In this document: piece by piece, positions 52,801 through 58,360 of the stretch
Layout of the letters: each line of letters starts with the position of its first letter
Position numbering within the stretch: position 1 is the first letter of the stretch
The notes under the pieces: generated by a model
The model's input: only the letters and a program-made list of their open reading frames with translations
Database searches by the model: none
What the model was told of the DNA's origin: nothing
NCBI GenBank assembly: GCA_034670405.1
Contig: JAXDDX010000010.1
Location: 5,068,501 to 5,132,500, forward strand
DNA length: 64,000 bases
DNA from: Hoplostethus atlanticus
Lineage: Eukaryota > Chordata > Actinopteri > Trachichthyiformes > Trachichthyidae
Direction: 5' to 3'
Position numbers and translations under genes: made by a program

Positions 52801-55800
52801 AATATCATTTAAGTCATTTGAACACCTGCAGGTACTCATTCAGTTTTACTGAACACAGACATGTGAGTTGGACATAGGTTGTGTGTGAGATTATAAAACT
52901 CCTGTAGTGTTACAGGTGTAACACATGGTAGCAAAGACTAGACCTTCCTTTTAGGGCGAGTCCCCTTTCCAGCTGTACCATAAGTCCTGAGCTTAGCAAC
53001 ATGACAGATTCCCGTGCTACCAGTGAAGCTTAAAGAAAACTATGCTCTTGATTTGGATGAAGGATAGTATTTCTAGCGTGGGAGTGAGTTTAACTGACTT
53101 CTCCAACTGTGTTATGCTTTTCCTTTGTTTCTTAGACCCTGGAGAGTATCAGCTATCTCCTGTGAGTCAAATTGCCCAACTGGGAGGCAATATTGCTTCA
53201 CTAAAGGTTGGTTATTCAACAATGTGAAGTCGCATTGTAACCCCAACACTTGATCACTGAGGCCAAGTGTGGGTTGGATGTCCTACACTCCCAAAGAGAA
53301 TATCCCCTTTTGGGATAGTTCCAACAAACTGGAAATATAACATCTTGCCACAGAAACAAATGGCCCTTCTGGGTAAAACGGATAGGCTGGGAGTGATGTG
53401 AGCCTCTCCGCCAAAGGACGGGAGGATGAAAGGAGGAAAGTGATCTACTGCTTAAGATCATAGGTGCCTGTGACAGTATACTGTGTTGGGGAAAAGCACG
53501 CATACATACTAAAAAAAAAAAGAAGACAAGCAGCTAGTGGCAGTGCAGTGACTGAACAACCTGTACTGGGTAGAATAACATAACATTGCCATTGAAGCAC
53601 ATCTAAGTAAGAGGACAAGCAGACACTGTTTTGAGATCAGTGACAGAAAAGCAACCTGTGCTGGTTGGACTAACATATGATAGCGCTGTGTACTGGAAGA
53701 AGCAGACACAAGTACGAAAAGAGGACAAGTACACTCTGGGTGGAATATCATAACATTGTGTAGTCACTGGGTAGTAATTGGGATTCCGGCACATGTAAAG
53801 AGCAGCCAACGCCAGGGAGGGAGGGAGTATCACCAGGGCTCTGGAGTAGCTCTCAGAGGAGCGGTGTGGGCGGGAAGCTGGCAGAGCCCTAATATGAGTA
53901 AGGAATGGCTTTCTATTCTATCCTCCTTCTTCCAGGAGGTGGCAAAATCCTCATCTGACACCATTACTGGCATTCTTTGACTTCACAGGACGTTAATATC
54001 TTGGGATAAGAGCCAGGTTCTATTGTGGAGGCTGAGTGAACAGCTCACAATAATAGATTTAGACTTTAAGCTGTATAAAACACAGAAACAGTTGTGCCTG
54101 TTGAATAAATTAAGGTAGGACGATTAAGGAAATGGATGTGGGAGTAAACCCTGAAAAGAGCTTACGGGTTCTGATGTGTTCTTATCCTTTGTTCTCGAAC
54201 AATGGTGGGAACTAAGAGAAGCATTGAAGCACTTCAAGTTCCTAGAAGCTGAGTTAAGAAAAAGGATGATCACAATATCCATCAGAATCTGTCTCCAAAA
54301 GACGGTGCAGCACCACGAGGAGAAGGATTCCCACATGTTGTATTCATGCAAATATATTAAGCATTCAATCTGCAAAATGGAGCTCTACTATATAAAACAT
54401 GTCAGAGAGTGACAAGGAGACAATTCGGCTGTAACGACGGCCCTGAATAGGCGCCATGGTAAGGGCCAGTGGGATGAAACAGAGGGTTTTGAACAAGCCT
54501 GACAACATGAACTCTTGTGCCTGCTCTCCCGCTGTCAAGTCTTTTGATCCCTAGCATTTAGAGAACTGCAGCTAACATAGTAAACCGCTGATTATCAGCA
54601 GTGTGGAGGAGGTGGAACAGCCATTCCACCCCCGTTGAACTTCACAGCCAGATATCACAGTTTCCCATCAGTTACAGTATGGGCAACAGAATTAGCAACA
54701 CTAAATACACACATGGTGTACGTGGGTGGATGGTGGAGGCCAGAGACTCAAATCAACTCAGTCTCAGATCGGAGGCGGAGTACCTGATTTCCATGCAAAT
54801 CCAGAACATCCAGTTTGGACAGGTTCTCCAGACAGCATATTTGATGGATTCTAAGGGAGGGAAAATAAGCAATAAATGTATTTTAATAACACAATTATGA
54901 CTGTCTGTCACAAAGTATGTGAATGGTCAACAAGCCACTTTTGCACATCCTGCACTTATGCTTTAGCATGGGACTATTGGTAACATCTGTAATACTGCAA
55001 ACATCTGTAAATCCATCATAGTGTACATTTTGCTTTAACTATCACAGAAAAACATTATTTTAGCATCATAGAGAGGCTCTACTTTTCAATTATTTTTACT
55101 ATTTGTTCTCCATTCTTTGCAACTATAATGATCCAGATTGCCTTCAGGAATCAGGAAGTTCATATTATGTTATGTTGTGTATATGTTAAGTGTTACTGTA
55201 GCAATGAGCAGGTATTGTCTGCTATCTGAACAGTTTCCAGGCAGAGGACAGTTGATTGGCTGGGAGGAGTATTAGGAGGTTTTCCCCTAGTGAGGCTGAC
55301 CATGGTTTACACTGACTTTTTGTTCAGGACTGTCCATATGGGCTTCTATCAAATTGCAGAGGATGTAAGGTTACAGTTGAAAATGCCAACAGGAACCTAA
55401 ATCTGTGGTATGCTTTACTCTCAAGGAACCGTGCATGGCCTTGAAAGTGGTTCTAAAAAGACAAATGTCACGTTTTACACAGTCTGGAACAAAACCAGAC
55501 CTCGGATCTAAGATCCAGTGGCATTCACAGTGATTTGTGACTTTAATCTCCTTCCTGCTGACCTTTTTAAACCAAAATGACATTGGACTAACACAGAGGT
55601 ATGGTTTTATACTGAAATTGGGCACCTGCAGGAAAACACTCATCTATGTCGCCCGACATGTAGCCGCAGTCAGCGTATCAGATGCTAAATCCAAAAAGCA
55701 GAATGCACTGAATATCCCAGAGGTAACATCGAGGCATTCAGACAAATCTGACCTATCCCTTTGTTCATTTACTTGTGAGACCAGAGATGACATCTAACCT

Positions 55801-57532
55801 GTTCTTCCCCAGCATAAGGACTCTGAGAGAGCTTAGCGCTTCCATGCCGGTCATTTCAGAGATGTGATTGTCATAGAGGTCTAGGAAGACTAGCCGTCGC
55901 AGGTGGGATAGATGCTGGATCCTTGTGATTAGATTGTGCTGGAGGTTGAGTAGTCGCAGTTTATCCATAATGCCCAGCTGGGGGCATTCTTCCAGACAGT
56001 GCCTGGAGAAAAGAATCATCAAATCATATGGTTGTGGATTACAGTTTATTGAATTGCATTTAATGATGCATACAATGTCATTCTGTAGTAACGACACAAG
56101 CCACCCAATTCAATATTCCAAAGTGATTGATTTAGTATGTAAATTAACATCTATTGATTGATTTATTATTGCTCTATCAATGGTAAAGGTGTTTGTGGTT
56201 CTTTGTGAACACATAGGAGACGGGGACAGATAGTTCAAAGGACTTTGCTGCTCCCTGGTGGCAATCTGCAGCACTCGAAAATTTAGCAGCATCTGTGTGT
56301 AAATTGGATTGGATGATATGAACTTTATTATTTCCATTGAGAAATGATGTCACACTGACTGCCTACAAAACAAACAAATACAATCACACAGGGAGGACAC
56401 AACAATGTAAATTTAGCATAAAAGTGACATAACAGTGCCAGCCATTAGAGAAACCAGCTAAACCATAAATGTTATCTACTATAGATAAACCTTTCTGATT
56501 ATCCAGGTCCTGAATGTGAACAAAAGGCAAGAGCTACCTGTCCAAATCCATTCGTTCAGCAAAATCATCACAAGAAAACAAGGTGATGGGAAACCCAGGG
56601 ACTCGGCTGTCATTGAATCCTCCAGAATCACCTGGCATAGACATTACATACTGAACTCTTAGTATACACAAAATATCAGTGTAATGCATAAAAAGCAGGG
56701 ATATATATTTGCAGTGTGCAAACTGGAAATTCAAAGATCATAATAAAATAAATGTACCTGTTGGCTTGGCTCCCGCGCTGTGCGTTGGTCTTCTAGGTTT
56801 GCCTCTGTGTTCTTGTTGTGCAACATCTGAGACTGCAGCCAATCCACTTAGAGCAAGTGGCACCAGAGTATGTGCAGGAGAATCGACAGAGCCACTGACA
56901 AATGCTGCTGCTGGGGGTGTCTGGACAGGGCCTCTCCTGTTGCATGCACAGGACCTGTCATCTAGAGAGGAAATGGTGTGGTGAAACTAAGATGAGATAA
57001 TGAACTCAAAAGCCCCTAAAATGATTTACAGAATTTATTATGTTTACTTGCACAGTGCTAAATCATAGAAGACTGACAGGTCAAGTTGAGTCAAACAGTA
57101 CCTGATTTTGGAGGAGTCATTGTCAGGGTGGTGTTCATATTTATTTCTTTAGAGAATCGGAGGTCTGTCTGTCAAAATGTAAATATGGTATACAACACTG
57201 AAGCATGAATTTCAAACAGAGATCAGTTACAGATCAAAACATAGCTTGCTATTCAGTGTATAGTTACCTCGTCACGACGACTTACAGGCCTCTGGAGTTT
57301 CTCTGGTACAAGTGATTTCACAGCTGCAAGGTGCAACTTGTAGCTGTTGATCTGCGGAGATTAGATTTAATTTTATCTCGGTTAACTGCGTTACATTAAG
57401 ACACACGATGCACGTACTAAGACCCACTACCAATTACTGAATGAGCAGCTGTGGTAAAGTCGTGTTATTTACCGTGGGTGTGAGAAACATTCCTCCGTTG
57501 TTGACACTAGTGTTGTGTTTATGAGACCGCAT
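20961..57532 (-). CDS. LRRC49: LRRC49, complete spliced coding region (17 exons, about 764 aa)
   Basis: LRRC49 is a subunit of the tubulin polyglutamylase complex (with TTLL1, TPGS1, TPGS2, NICN1), which adds glutamate chains to tubulin at centrosomes, cilia and neuronal microtubules. Seventeen exons, all with AG acceptors and GT donors, join in one frame to 2295 nt: 57532-57473, 57351-57268, 57168-57102, 56961-56758, 56631-56538, 56002-55799, 54850-54784, 50526-50383, 43263-43202, 40522-40375, 38608-38525, 35800-35625, 28156-27922, 27522-27337, 25847-25738, 22131-21978, 21176-20961. Residues about 170-365 are SDS22-like 22-residue LRRs (LRLLNLQHN, LVFLDLYDN, LRVLMLGKN, LDVLDLHGN, LRVLNLAGN, LTELNLRHN, LQRLFLSCN) with a cap ending LDMKRIT. 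A charged helix follows (379-425), then a conserved C-terminal half (VQTAGAVTVITF, QLTIHPEGNPV, HKLWPSVFVEMVRD). The long N-terminus (1-160) is little conserved. The human protein is about 686 aa; the extra length is N-terminal and in linkers. Confidence 0.96.
21318..21480 (+). mobile_element. Left-end fragment of a GGGCTCTATTTT-type DNA element
   Basis: Starts GGGCTCTATTTTTGTGAATC, the same end as the element at 26026-26727. The other end is not seen. In the last intron of LRRC49. Confidence 0.4.
21845..21925 (-). mobile_element. L2-type LINE 3'-end fragment
   Basis: TATAGCTGATACTCTTATCC and AGAGTGACTTCCAAT on the plus strand correspond to the conserved 3' end also present on the L2 at 58.36 kb (CAGACGCTTTTATCCAAAGC). 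About 50 bp from LRRC49 exon 16. Confidence 0.5.
21978..22131 (-). CDS. LRRC49: LRRC49 coding exon 16
   Basis: 154 nt, residues 642-693: KRQLQFLLEGRGRRAGLSPE and SRALFNYPSRD, matching human KKQFRYLLESKGKKPGI and NRATLNYTTRD. The polypyrimidine tract is C15 followed by T5 in transcript sense. Donor CCCGAG|GTCAGT. Confidence 0.95.
22139..22153. repeat. G15 homopolymer (C15 in the LRRC49 intron)
   Basis: Forms most of the polypyrimidine tract of the exon 16 acceptor. Confidence 0.95.
24345..24420 (-). mobile_element. L2-type LINE or SINE 3'-end fragment
   Basis: CATAACATAACAACAGCCAT then TTGGTGGACGCTGTTATCCA and AAGC, the shared L2 tail with a short repeat tail on the left. Confidence 0.55.
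25050..25240 (-). mobile_element. tRNA-derived SINE copy, reverse orientation
   Basis: On the minus strand: GGGCTTGTGATCGGAATGTA, GGTCCAATCCCCTAACCGGC, TGGGAAAACCTG and TTAAGCAAGGCCCCTAACAG. In LRRC49 intron 15. Confidence 0.55.
25738..25847 (-). CDS. LRRC49: LRRC49 coding exon 15
   Basis: 110 nt, residues 606-642: VTMNDVIAAERVFGTLGHIA (human VTQNDMIMAERLFGILAHVA). Acceptor TACTCTAG, about 12 nt after a 40-bp UG repeat; donor GTCCAG|GTGAGA. Confidence 0.95.
25859..25899. repeat. AC repeat at LRRC49 exon 15 acceptor
   Basis: About 20 units, UG in the transcript, 12 nt from the exon. Confidence 0.95.
26026..26727. mobile_element. Non-autonomous DNA transposon, about 0.7 kb
   Basis: Ends are GAGCTCTATTTTCATGCC and, inverted, GGGCTCTATTTTCTTGAATC. 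Inside it is non-coding, with G/C-rich GCGCAA motifs. A hAT-like origin is a guess. No target duplication could be made out. In LRRC49 intron 14. Confidence 0.55.
27337..27522 (-). CDS. LRRC49: LRRC49 coding exon 14
   Basis: 186 nt, 62 codons, phase 0, residues 544-605. VRRLDQLTIHPEGNPVVGLA is the most conserved stretch (human LRRIDQLTIDPQGNPVVNFT). Acceptor TCTTGCAG, donor GTGGAG|GTGCGG. Confidence 0.97.
27922..28156 (-). CDS. LRRC49: LRRC49 coding exon 13
   Basis: 235 nt, residues 465-543. LAELDGDTLCLFGPGSLEAL and VQTAGAVTVITFRYINFD match human VEVDGDTLSLYGSGALESLD and VQTAGMITTVSFTFIEFD. Acceptor TTTTCCAG directly after a short UG repeat; donor TATCG|GTGAGA. Confidence 0.97.
28164..28186. 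repeat. CA repeat at LRRC49 exon 13 acceptor
   Basis: Interrupted by one ATA; UG in the transcript, starting 8 nt from the exon. Confidence 0.95.
30097..30169. repeat. GT repeat, 73 bp
   Basis: In LRRC49 intron 12, uninterrupted. Confidence 0.95.
32182..32371. mobile_element. Sleeping Beauty-type Tc1 ends, 190-bp deletion derivative
   Basis: Left end CAGTTGAGGTCGGAAGTTTA, right end (inverted) CACTTGAGGTCGGAAGTTTA, against the known Sleeping Beauty end CAGTTGAAGTCGGAAGTTTA. TA precedes the left end; the right flank reads CA instead of TA. Interior is short and non-coding (MITE-like). In LRRC49 intron 12. Confidence 0.88.
33495..33700 (-). mobile_element. tRNA-derived SINE copy, reverse orientation, best preserved
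   Basis: On the minus strand: AGAAGTGAGGCTTGTAACCG, GAAGGTTGCTGGGTCGAATC (B box), CTGGGAAAATCTGGGTGGG and GTGCCCTTGAGCAAGAC. It lies in LRRC49 intron 12 and gives the clearest picture of the family head. Confidence 0.7.
34666..34697. repeat. GT repeat
   Basis: About 16 units in LRRC49 intron 12. Confidence 0.95.
35138..35372 (+). repeat. Dispersed repeat shared with 10.4-10.7 kb
   Basis: Second copy of the family: CATTTAGCCCATCATG, ACTAAAACCC, TAATGAAATTCTTTTA, then CTTCCATCATTGGCC and GACTGGCCGATAT. It lies in LRRC49 intron 12. Diverged, so probably old. Confidence 0.6.
35625..35800 (-). CDS. LRRC49: LRRC49 coding exon 12
   Basis: 176 nt, residues 407-465. Starts EKRRLAIRNAAQQWE (human EKKRLTINNVARQWD) and runs into a Pro/Ser-rich linker containing the near-tandem NSPAHSPAQSN. 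A 66-bp UG repeat (in pre-mRNA sense) ends about 22 nt before the acceptor. Donor GCCCAG|GTACAC. Confidence 0.95.
35822..35887. repeat. CA repeat at LRRC49 exon 12 acceptor
   Basis: 33 units, extended by GCACGCGCACGC on the exon side, so alternating purine-pyrimidine for about 78 bp. UG in the transcript, 22 nt from the exon. Confidence 0.95.
36860..37262 (+). pseudogene. Tc1/mariner transposase relic with internal deletion
   Basis: N-terminal helix MPRSKEMSEDLRRRVVEAHK (ATG at 36867) is the Tc1 DNA-binding start. It then jumps to the C-terminal catalytic part in a different frame: NDPKHKSKSTTEH and EWPSQSPDLNPIEMLWHDLR. About two thirds of the usual 340 residues are missing between them, so it cannot encode a transposase. 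No clear terminal repeats. In LRRC49 intron 11. Confidence 0.88.
37738..37815 (+). mobile_element. Teleost repeat fragment (GGTTTTATTGCCAAGTATGT)
   Basis: AGAATCAAAATCAGAATCGG, TTTTATTGCCAAGTATGTCT, ACAAGGAATTTGACTT: a very common teleost element tail (recalled), family unassigned. Confidence 0.5.
38525..38608 (-). CDS. LRRC49: LRRC49 coding exon 11 (charged helix)
   Basis: 84 nt, 28 codons, residues 379-406. DEERRMAGVQARKEEEKKRE then SHKQ matches human EEERRMASVLAKKEEEKKRE. Likely a single long helix or coiled coil. Acceptor TCTTTCAG, donor CATAAG|GTACCA. Confidence 0.96.
40375..40522 (-). CDS. LRRC49: LRRC49 coding exon 10 (last LRR and cap)
   Basis: 148 nt, residues 329-378: LSELTLDGNPVALETWYKQT and LKQLDMKRIT, the LRR cap of the SDS22-like array. 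Acceptor GCGTCTAG, donor ATCACG|GTAAGG, phase 2 in, phase 0 out. Confidence 0.96.
40545..40615 (-). mobile_element. L2-type LINE 3'-end fragment
   Basis: TTTAGGCATTGACCTGACAC, TCTTACCCAGAGTGATTTAT, AATAAG. It starts about 23 bp upstream of LRRC49 exon 10. Confidence 0.5.
43015..43072. repeat. GT repeat downstream of LRRC49 exon 9
   Basis: About 29 units. Confidence 0.95.
43202..43263 (-). CDS. LRRC49: LRRC49 coding exon 9 (LRR 7)
   Basis: 62 nt, residues 309-329 (ADRLPRLQRLFLSCNNIT, human VDNLPCLQHLFLSFNNIS). Acceptor TATTCCAG|ACTGAG, donor CACCAG|GTAAGA. A GT tract lies about 130 bp downstream and a long CT tract (minus strand) about 245 bp upstream. Its length is not a multiple of three, so skipping would shift the frame. 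Confidence 0.93.
43506..43589. repeat. GA repeat, 84 bp
   Basis: About 42 uninterrupted units; a long CU tract in LRRC49 pre-mRNA upstream of exon 9. Confidence 0.95.
44424..44457. repeat. GT repeat ending in GCGCGC
   Basis: Alternating purine-pyrimidine, Z-DNA-prone, in LRRC49 intron 8. Confidence 0.9.
46460..46525 (+). mobile_element. L2-type LINE 3'-end fragment
   Basis: TATAAGTCATTCTGGATGAG, AGTGTCAACTAAATGCC then AAATGTAAATG, LINE sense on the plus strand. Confidence 0.55.
46796..46817. repeat. TA repeat
   Basis: About 22 bp in LRRC49 intron 8. Confidence 0.9.
48128..48225. mobile_element. Teleost repeat fragment (GCCGCAGGGAAATTTGG)
   Basis: CCGCAGGGAAATTTGGTTGC, AGTAAATAGTAACAGGATAC, AGCAAGG, a diverged copy of a common teleost LINE-tail-like repeat. 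Support is by recalled consensus only. Confidence 0.4.
49774..49817. repeat. GT repeat flanked by GCGCG
   Basis: In LRRC49 intron 8. Confidence 0.95.
50057..50082. repeat. CA repeat
   Basis: About 13 units, 300 bp downstream of LRRC49 exon 8. Confidence 0.95.
50383..50526 (-). CDS. LRRC49: LRRC49 coding exon 8 (LRRs 5-6)
   Basis: 144 nt, 48 codons, phase 0 at both ends, residues 261-308: ISKIENMSHLSELRVLNLAG, ISRVENLRGMESLTELNLRH. Near-identical in pattern to human LRRC49. Donor ATGGTG|GTGAGA, acceptor CATCCAG. Confidence 0.97.
51835..51975 (+). mobile_element. tRNA-derived SINE fragment
   Basis: AGCCCGAAGGATAGAGAAAC, TGACTGGAAGGTTTCTGGTT, CTAATCACAGGACC and GTGTGAATGTGAAGCAGGGA. Internal part deleted. 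In LRRC49 intron 7. Confidence 0.55.
52530..52838. mobile_element. MITE with CCTGCAGGT terminal inverted repeats
   Basis: Left CAGGGTGCCTGCAGGTTTCA, right AACACCTGCAGGTACTC, with AATTTAAGATTTCTTAAGACC-type interior. This is a widespread teleost non-autonomous family (recalled). In LRRC49 intron 7. Confidence 0.55.
54784..54850 (-). CDS. LRRC49: LRRC49 coding exon 7 (LRR 4)
   Basis: 67 nt, residues 238-260: IHQICCLENLSKLDVLDLHG then NQ, matching human KKISNLENLKSLDVLDLHG. Acceptor CCCTTAG and donor AATCAG|GTACTC, phase 2 in, phase 0 out. Confidence 0.95.
55799..56002 (-). CDS. LRRC49: LRRC49 coding exon 6 (LRRs 1-3)
   Basis: 204 nt, residues 170-238. Carries LRLLNLQHNLITRIQ, LVFLDLYDNHISEMT and LRVLMLGKNR, three SDS22-class repeats close to the human protein. 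Acceptor TTCTCCAG and donor AAGAACAG|GTTAGA, phase 2 at both ends. Confidence 0.96.
56538..56631 (-). CDS. LRRC49: LRRC49 coding exon 5
   Basis: 94 nt, residues 139-170. RVPGFPITLFSCDDFAERMD resembles the human segment just before the LRRs (SSFPILQRSSEEKILYSDRL, recalled), which anchors the N-terminal gene model. Acceptor ATGCCAG and donor GGACAG|GTAGCT. Confidence 0.9.
56758..56961 (-). CDS. LRRC49: LRRC49 coding exon 4
   Basis: 204 nt, residues 71-139, phase 1 in and out. Low-complexity, Ala/Pro/Ser-rich linker (PPAAAFVSGSVDSPAH). Acceptor TCTCTAG and donor CCAACAG|GTACAT. No domain is recognised here. Confidence 0.8.
57102..57168 (-). CDS. LRRC49: LRRC49 coding exon 3
   Basis: 67 nt, residues 49-71, phase 0 in and phase 1 out. 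There are two AGs in a row (TTTTGACAG and ACAG four bases on). Only the first keeps the frame open; the second meets a TAA after seven codons. Donor AAATCAG|GTACTG. Confidence 0.78.
57268..57351 (-). CDS. LRRC49: LRRC49 coding exon 2
   Basis: 84 nt, phase 0 in and out, residues 21-48 (INSYKLHLAAVKSLVPEKLQ...). Acceptor CTCCGCAG|AT and donor GACGAG|GTAACT. Low-conservation N-terminal region; supported by open frame and splice sites. Confidence 0.8.
57473..57532 (-). CDS. LRRC49: LRRC49 coding exon 1 (start exon)
   Basis: Encodes residues 1-20, from ATG at 57532-57530 (MRSHKHNTSVNN...), and ends in phase 0 at a CACG|GTAAAT donor. A nine-codon upstream ORF (57572-57543) ends 10 nt before this ATG in another frame, so this is the first ATG that reads into the gene. 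The start is inferred; a 5' transcript end was not seen. Confidence 0.8.
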
Positions 57533-57782
57533 CTTTCCGCCCTCACTGTGAACCCGACTGTGCAGTGTGCATTTAGCTAACGTTAACAGTTAAGGGCGAC
57601 TTCAGACGTTAAACGAAGAAATAAAGATCTTCTTCTGTATTGGTACTAAGTTCAAATCTCGCTATACTACTTTAAGACGTGACGTGAGTTTTTGATTTGC
57701 TACAACAATATTTGGGTTTGGGTTTTTTTGTAAAAAATTATCTTCTCTTCAGCTGTTACAAACTTCCTCCGAAACGACCATC

Positions 57783-57796
57783 GTTACCATGACAAC
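57783..57796. promoter_or_regulatory. RFX-type X-box upstream of LRRC49
   Basis: GTTACCATGACAAC is a near-ideal X-box (GTNRCC, two-base spacer, RRNAAC). It lies 251-264 bp upstream of the LRRC49 ATG. RFX2/RFX3 sites of this form drive ciliary genes, and LRRC49 belongs to a tubulin-modifying complex used in cilia. Seen: the motif and its position. Inferred: that RFX binds here. Confidence 0.65.
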
Positions 57797-57847
57797 AACG
57801 GCGTTTCTCAAGTCGTCATATGGTCATATGACTGCGTGTTTACGCTC

Positions 57848-57855
57848 ACTTCCGG
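57848..57855. promoter_or_regulatory. ETS-like site ACTTCCGG
   Basis: Canonical ETS/GABP core, common in CpG-type vertebrate promoters, about 50 bp beyond the X-box and about 320 bp from the LRRC49 start codon. Short motif; support is positional only. Confidence 0.35.
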
Positions 57856-58360
57856 TGTCACTAAAAAACACTCCGCAGAGAAACAAATACTATAATAGAA
57901 AGGTTTTTTGCCTGATGTGAGACGTTTTTCCTTTGCCCTGCTTTGCCTCGGTGTACTACTATAAGGTTATTTAGGCACGATACAACAAAACAAATAACTC
58001 AGACATAAAATAAAAACAAAAAAGGAAGTTAATAAATAGTGCTAAAGCAATCTAGGGGTCTTTCACAAGACCAAATTACAGAATCAATGACTCTAGAATT
58101 TTTGCATTTTTCCACTTCATAGATTTCAATGATTTGAAATGGTTACACGGTAGCTCATTTTAAAACTCAGGCAACAGGGACGATTTTTTGTATTTTTTAT
58201 TTCTAAAAAGTAATTTCCCTAACAGTAATAAGTTATTCATTTCAAAGTGGGCCTTCTTGTCATCTAACGTCACACTGAAGACAACATTGTTTCTGGCAAG
58301 GGGAAATATTTTGGTCTCCAGCCAGTCATGTCTTCCCAGAATACAGCAGAAAAACGAATG

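Larger units (their letters stand above)
50527..54783. other. LRRC49 intron 7
   Basis: 4.3 kb with one SINE fragment and one MITE. Around 53.5-53.8 kb the motif AACATTG..GTAC, GAGGACAAG recurs loosely at about 60-100 bp spacing. No exon found. Confidence 0.7.
57533..58360. promoter_or_regulatory. LRRC49 5' flank and promoter region
   Basis: No gene seen. It contains the likely LRRC49 5' UTR with a nine-codon uORF (57543-57572), a GACGTGACGTGAG CRE-like stretch near 57675-57690, the X-box, the ETS site and an 18-bp palindrome (57815-57832). From about 57.9 kb it turns AT-rich, with nothing I can name before the L2 element. Confidence 0.5.
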
